From Amycolatopsis roodepoortensis (GTDB lineage Bacteria; Actinomycetota; Actinomycetes; Mycobacteriales; Pseudonocardiaceae), in contig NZ_JADBEJ010000001.1 of the NCBI RefSeq assembly GCF_014873915.1, positions 1,736,001-1,800,000 on the forward strand: a DNA stretch of 64,000 nt, in the 5' to 3' direction. Below are positions 62,550 to 64,000 of the stretch, piece by piece. A program made the position numbers and the translations under genes. The notes beneath the pieces are model-generated. The model was not told where the DNA came from. It saw only the letters and a program-made list of their open reading frames with translations, and ran no database searches. How positions within the stretch are numbered: the stretch's first letter is position 1; each line of letters starts with the position of its first letter.

Positions 62550-64000
62550 CTACAGAGCCGGGTAAGCGTTCCTCATCAGTTCCTGGAACTGGGCGGAGAA
62601 CCAGTGCCCGGAGAGCGGCGCGTCGGGCAGCGCGCCGGACATGTTGTTCTGGTTCCGCGGGTTGCCGGTGTACGTCGGGTCGCACATCCGGTCGAAACCC
62701 TTGCCCTCGGTGTTCGGGATCTCCTTGCTGGCACCGTCGGATTCACCCGGCGGCTTGATCCAGACGTAGGCGTCGATCCCGGGTTCCGGCGCGGTCTTGG
62801 GGCGCTCGCCGAGTCCCGCGCCCGCCTGGTTGCACCAGTTCCCAAGGTGGATGCGGCGATCCGTCTTGCTCCCGTTCACGTAGGCGTCGACCGTGGTGGA
62901 CGGCCCGGGCCCGGTCGGCCGTGCGGCGCCGCCCCAGCCGTTGCGGGAGGTGTCGATGAGCATGCCGACGTCCGCCGGGAAGCCCGCCCGGATCGCCTCC
63001 TGCCGGAACGCCTGCGCGTAGGACAGTTCGTCGACGTAGCGGTTCCAGTCCACCCACTTCGACGTCCGCACCGAAGTGCCGCCGACACTGTCGTTCACCG
63101 TGAAGTACGGCTCCTTGAGCGCCCCGTAGTTCGCGGTGTTCGCGATGAAGCCGTGCACATTGGCCAGCGTGCTGCCGGAACTCTTCGCGGCCTGCGCGAA
63201 CAGCGCGGCGGACGGGCCGAGGTTGTCGTCCCAGCCGAGCCAGCCGTGGTGCCCGGCGTCGATGTAGTTGTACACGTTGGGGATCGCGCCGAACTTCGCC
63301 AGCGCGTAGCCGACACCGGCGACGTAGTTCCCGTTGGCCTTCATGACGTCGCATTGGGGCGTGGCCGTCGGCCGCGGTGTCACGTTGGTGACGAGGTTCG
63401 GCAGGGAGTCGATCTCGATCACGGTCACCACCCGCAACGCCGCGTACTTCGGATCGGCGAGGATCGTGGCGATCGGGTCGATGTACTCGGCCTGGTAGCG
63501 CGGGAGTTCGTCCGCCTTGAGCTCGCCGTTCGACGCGAGCGCGGCGCAGTCACGACCGGGCAGGTTGTAGATCACCAGCTGGACGACCAGCGGTTTCCCG
63601 GCGGCCTGCTGGAGCGCTCCGTCGAGATGGCCGCGTAGCCCTCGGCTCGTGGCCGTGCCCTCGATGGCGGCGATCCGGTCGAGCCAGACGCCGGTCGGCT
63701 GGTTCGCGATCCGGGTGCCGCCCGGTTCGGCCGCGGCCTTCGCCGACCAATCCGGGTTCACGTACACCCCGGCGCCGGCGTAGGGGTTGTCCGCCTTGGG
63801 GCCGCCGGGACCGGGGGTCGTCGTGGTCGTGGTCGTGGTCGGGGTGGTGGTGGTCGTGGGGACGGTGGAACCGGTGCAGGTGGTGCCGTTCAGGGTGAAG
63901 ACGGCGGGTTTGCCGTTGGTGCCGGAGTAGCTGCCGTTGAAGCCGGGGGAGACGGTGGCGCCGGTGCCGAGCGAGCCGTTCCACCCCGCGTCCCGGACCG
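62550..64000 (-). CDS. Secreted cellobiohydrolase GH6 with N-terminal CBM2 (partial, 5' end outside window)
   Basis: The visible part (483 codons) encodes the end of a CBM2 cellulose-binding domain (GWNGSLGTGATVSPGFNGSY to TLNGTTC), a Thr/Pro-rich linker (64-40 nt upstream of the catalytic domain) and a complete GH6 catalytic domain. Active-site segments are IYNLPGRDCAALAS (equivalent, from memory, to Tyr220/Asp226/Ser232 of Thermobifida Cel6B), IEIDSLPNLVTN with the general acid, and IDAGHHGWLGW. The loop lengths suit an exocellulase releasing cellobiose, the substrate of the ceb system in this window. The true start is beyond base 64000. Confidence 0.9.
   Translation of the reverse strand, partial: VRDAGWNGSLGTGATVSPGFNGSYSGTNGKPAVFTLNGTTCTGSTVPTTTTTPTTTTTTTTPGPGGPKADNPYAGAGVYVNPDWSAKAAAEPGGTRIANQPTGVWLDRIAAIEGTATSRGLRGHLDGALQQAAGKPLVVQLVIYNLPGRDCAALASNGELKADELPRYQAEYIDPIATILADPKYAALRVVTVIEIDSLPNLVTNVTPRPTATPQCDVMKANGNYVAGVGYALAKFGAIPNVYNYIDAGHHGWLGWDDNLGPSAALFAQAAKSSGSTLANVHGFIANTANYGALKEPYFTVNDSVGGTSVRTSKWVDWNRYVDELSYAQAFRQEAIRAGFPADVGMLIDTSRNGWGGAARPTGPGPSTTVDAYVNGSKTDRRIHLGNWCNQAGAGLGERPKTAPEPGIDAYVWIKPPGESDGASKEIPNTEGKGFDRMCDPTYTGNPRNQNNMSGALPDAPLSGHWFSAQFQELMRNAYPAL

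Noticed and set aside
63608..63625. A CebR-like GGAGCGCTCC core
   Set aside because: It lies inside the GH6 coding sequence, lacks the outer arms of the box, and the gene's promoter is outside the window.

Overview
The window is high-GC actinobacterial DNA. GTG starts, ATGA/GTGA overlaps between operon genes, a mycobacterial-type LexA box, furA-katG and a LacI-type ceb locus all point to a saprophytic filamentous actinomycete, most likely a pseudonocardial genus such as Amycolatopsis. The genus is inferred from gene content and the style of the dispersed palindromes, not proven. No tRNA, rRNA, CRISPR array, insertion sequence or phage gene was recognised.

Layout. (1) 1-1480: the 5' part of an ABC-F ribosome-protection gene, broken by an apparent 1-nt deletion and cut by the window edge, behind a leader peptide and attenuator. 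(2) 1538-7359: a cellobiose uptake and hydrolysis locus (cebEFG-bglC with divergent cebR) with a perfect CebR operator. (3) 7607-29003: a 21-kb L-arabinose/arabinan regulon, consisting of a LacI regulator, a YtfQRT-YjfF-like ABC transporter, araBDA, a ChvE-GguAB-like ABC transporter and three secreted glycoside hydrolases (GH51, GH43-CBM42, GH2 with a LamG insert). Three copies of one LacI-type operator tie the first three blocks together. (4) 29109-33015: small unknown genes, a drug-efflux MFS protein and an SOS-type 13E12/DUF222 HNH endonuclease. (5) 33172-44869: 4-hydroxyphenylacetate/homoprotocatechuate catabolism (hpaBC, D, E, G, H, I) with an MHS transporter and GntR and IclR regulators. 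(6) 45110-47808: furA-katG. (7) 47861-51789: miscellaneous membrane and secreted proteins. (8) 51982-55586: an alkane hydroxylase operon (AlkB-rubredoxin fusion, ferredoxin, reductase, TetR). (9) 55637-62501: regulators paired with efflux pumps and an SDR/DUF2867 protein. (10) 62550-64000: the 3' end of a secreted CBM2-GH6 cellobiohydrolase.

Together the genes describe a soil organism that breaks down plant polymers. Secreted GH6 releases cellobiose for CebEFG/BglC. GH51 and GH43 release arabinose, which two ABC transporters import and AraABD convert to xylulose 5-phosphate. Lignin- or tyrosine-derived 4-hydroxyphenylacetate is opened to pyruvate and succinate semialdehyde, and alkanes are terminally oxidised. 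Intergenic spaces carry several families of near-perfect palindromes found at unrelated loci. These repeats, the ABC-F attenuator, the FAH-RraA fusion with an unassigned alpha/alpha-toroid protein in the hpa operon, and the SOS/leaderless HNH gene are the observations most worth following up. I found no system that I can claim is wholly new.
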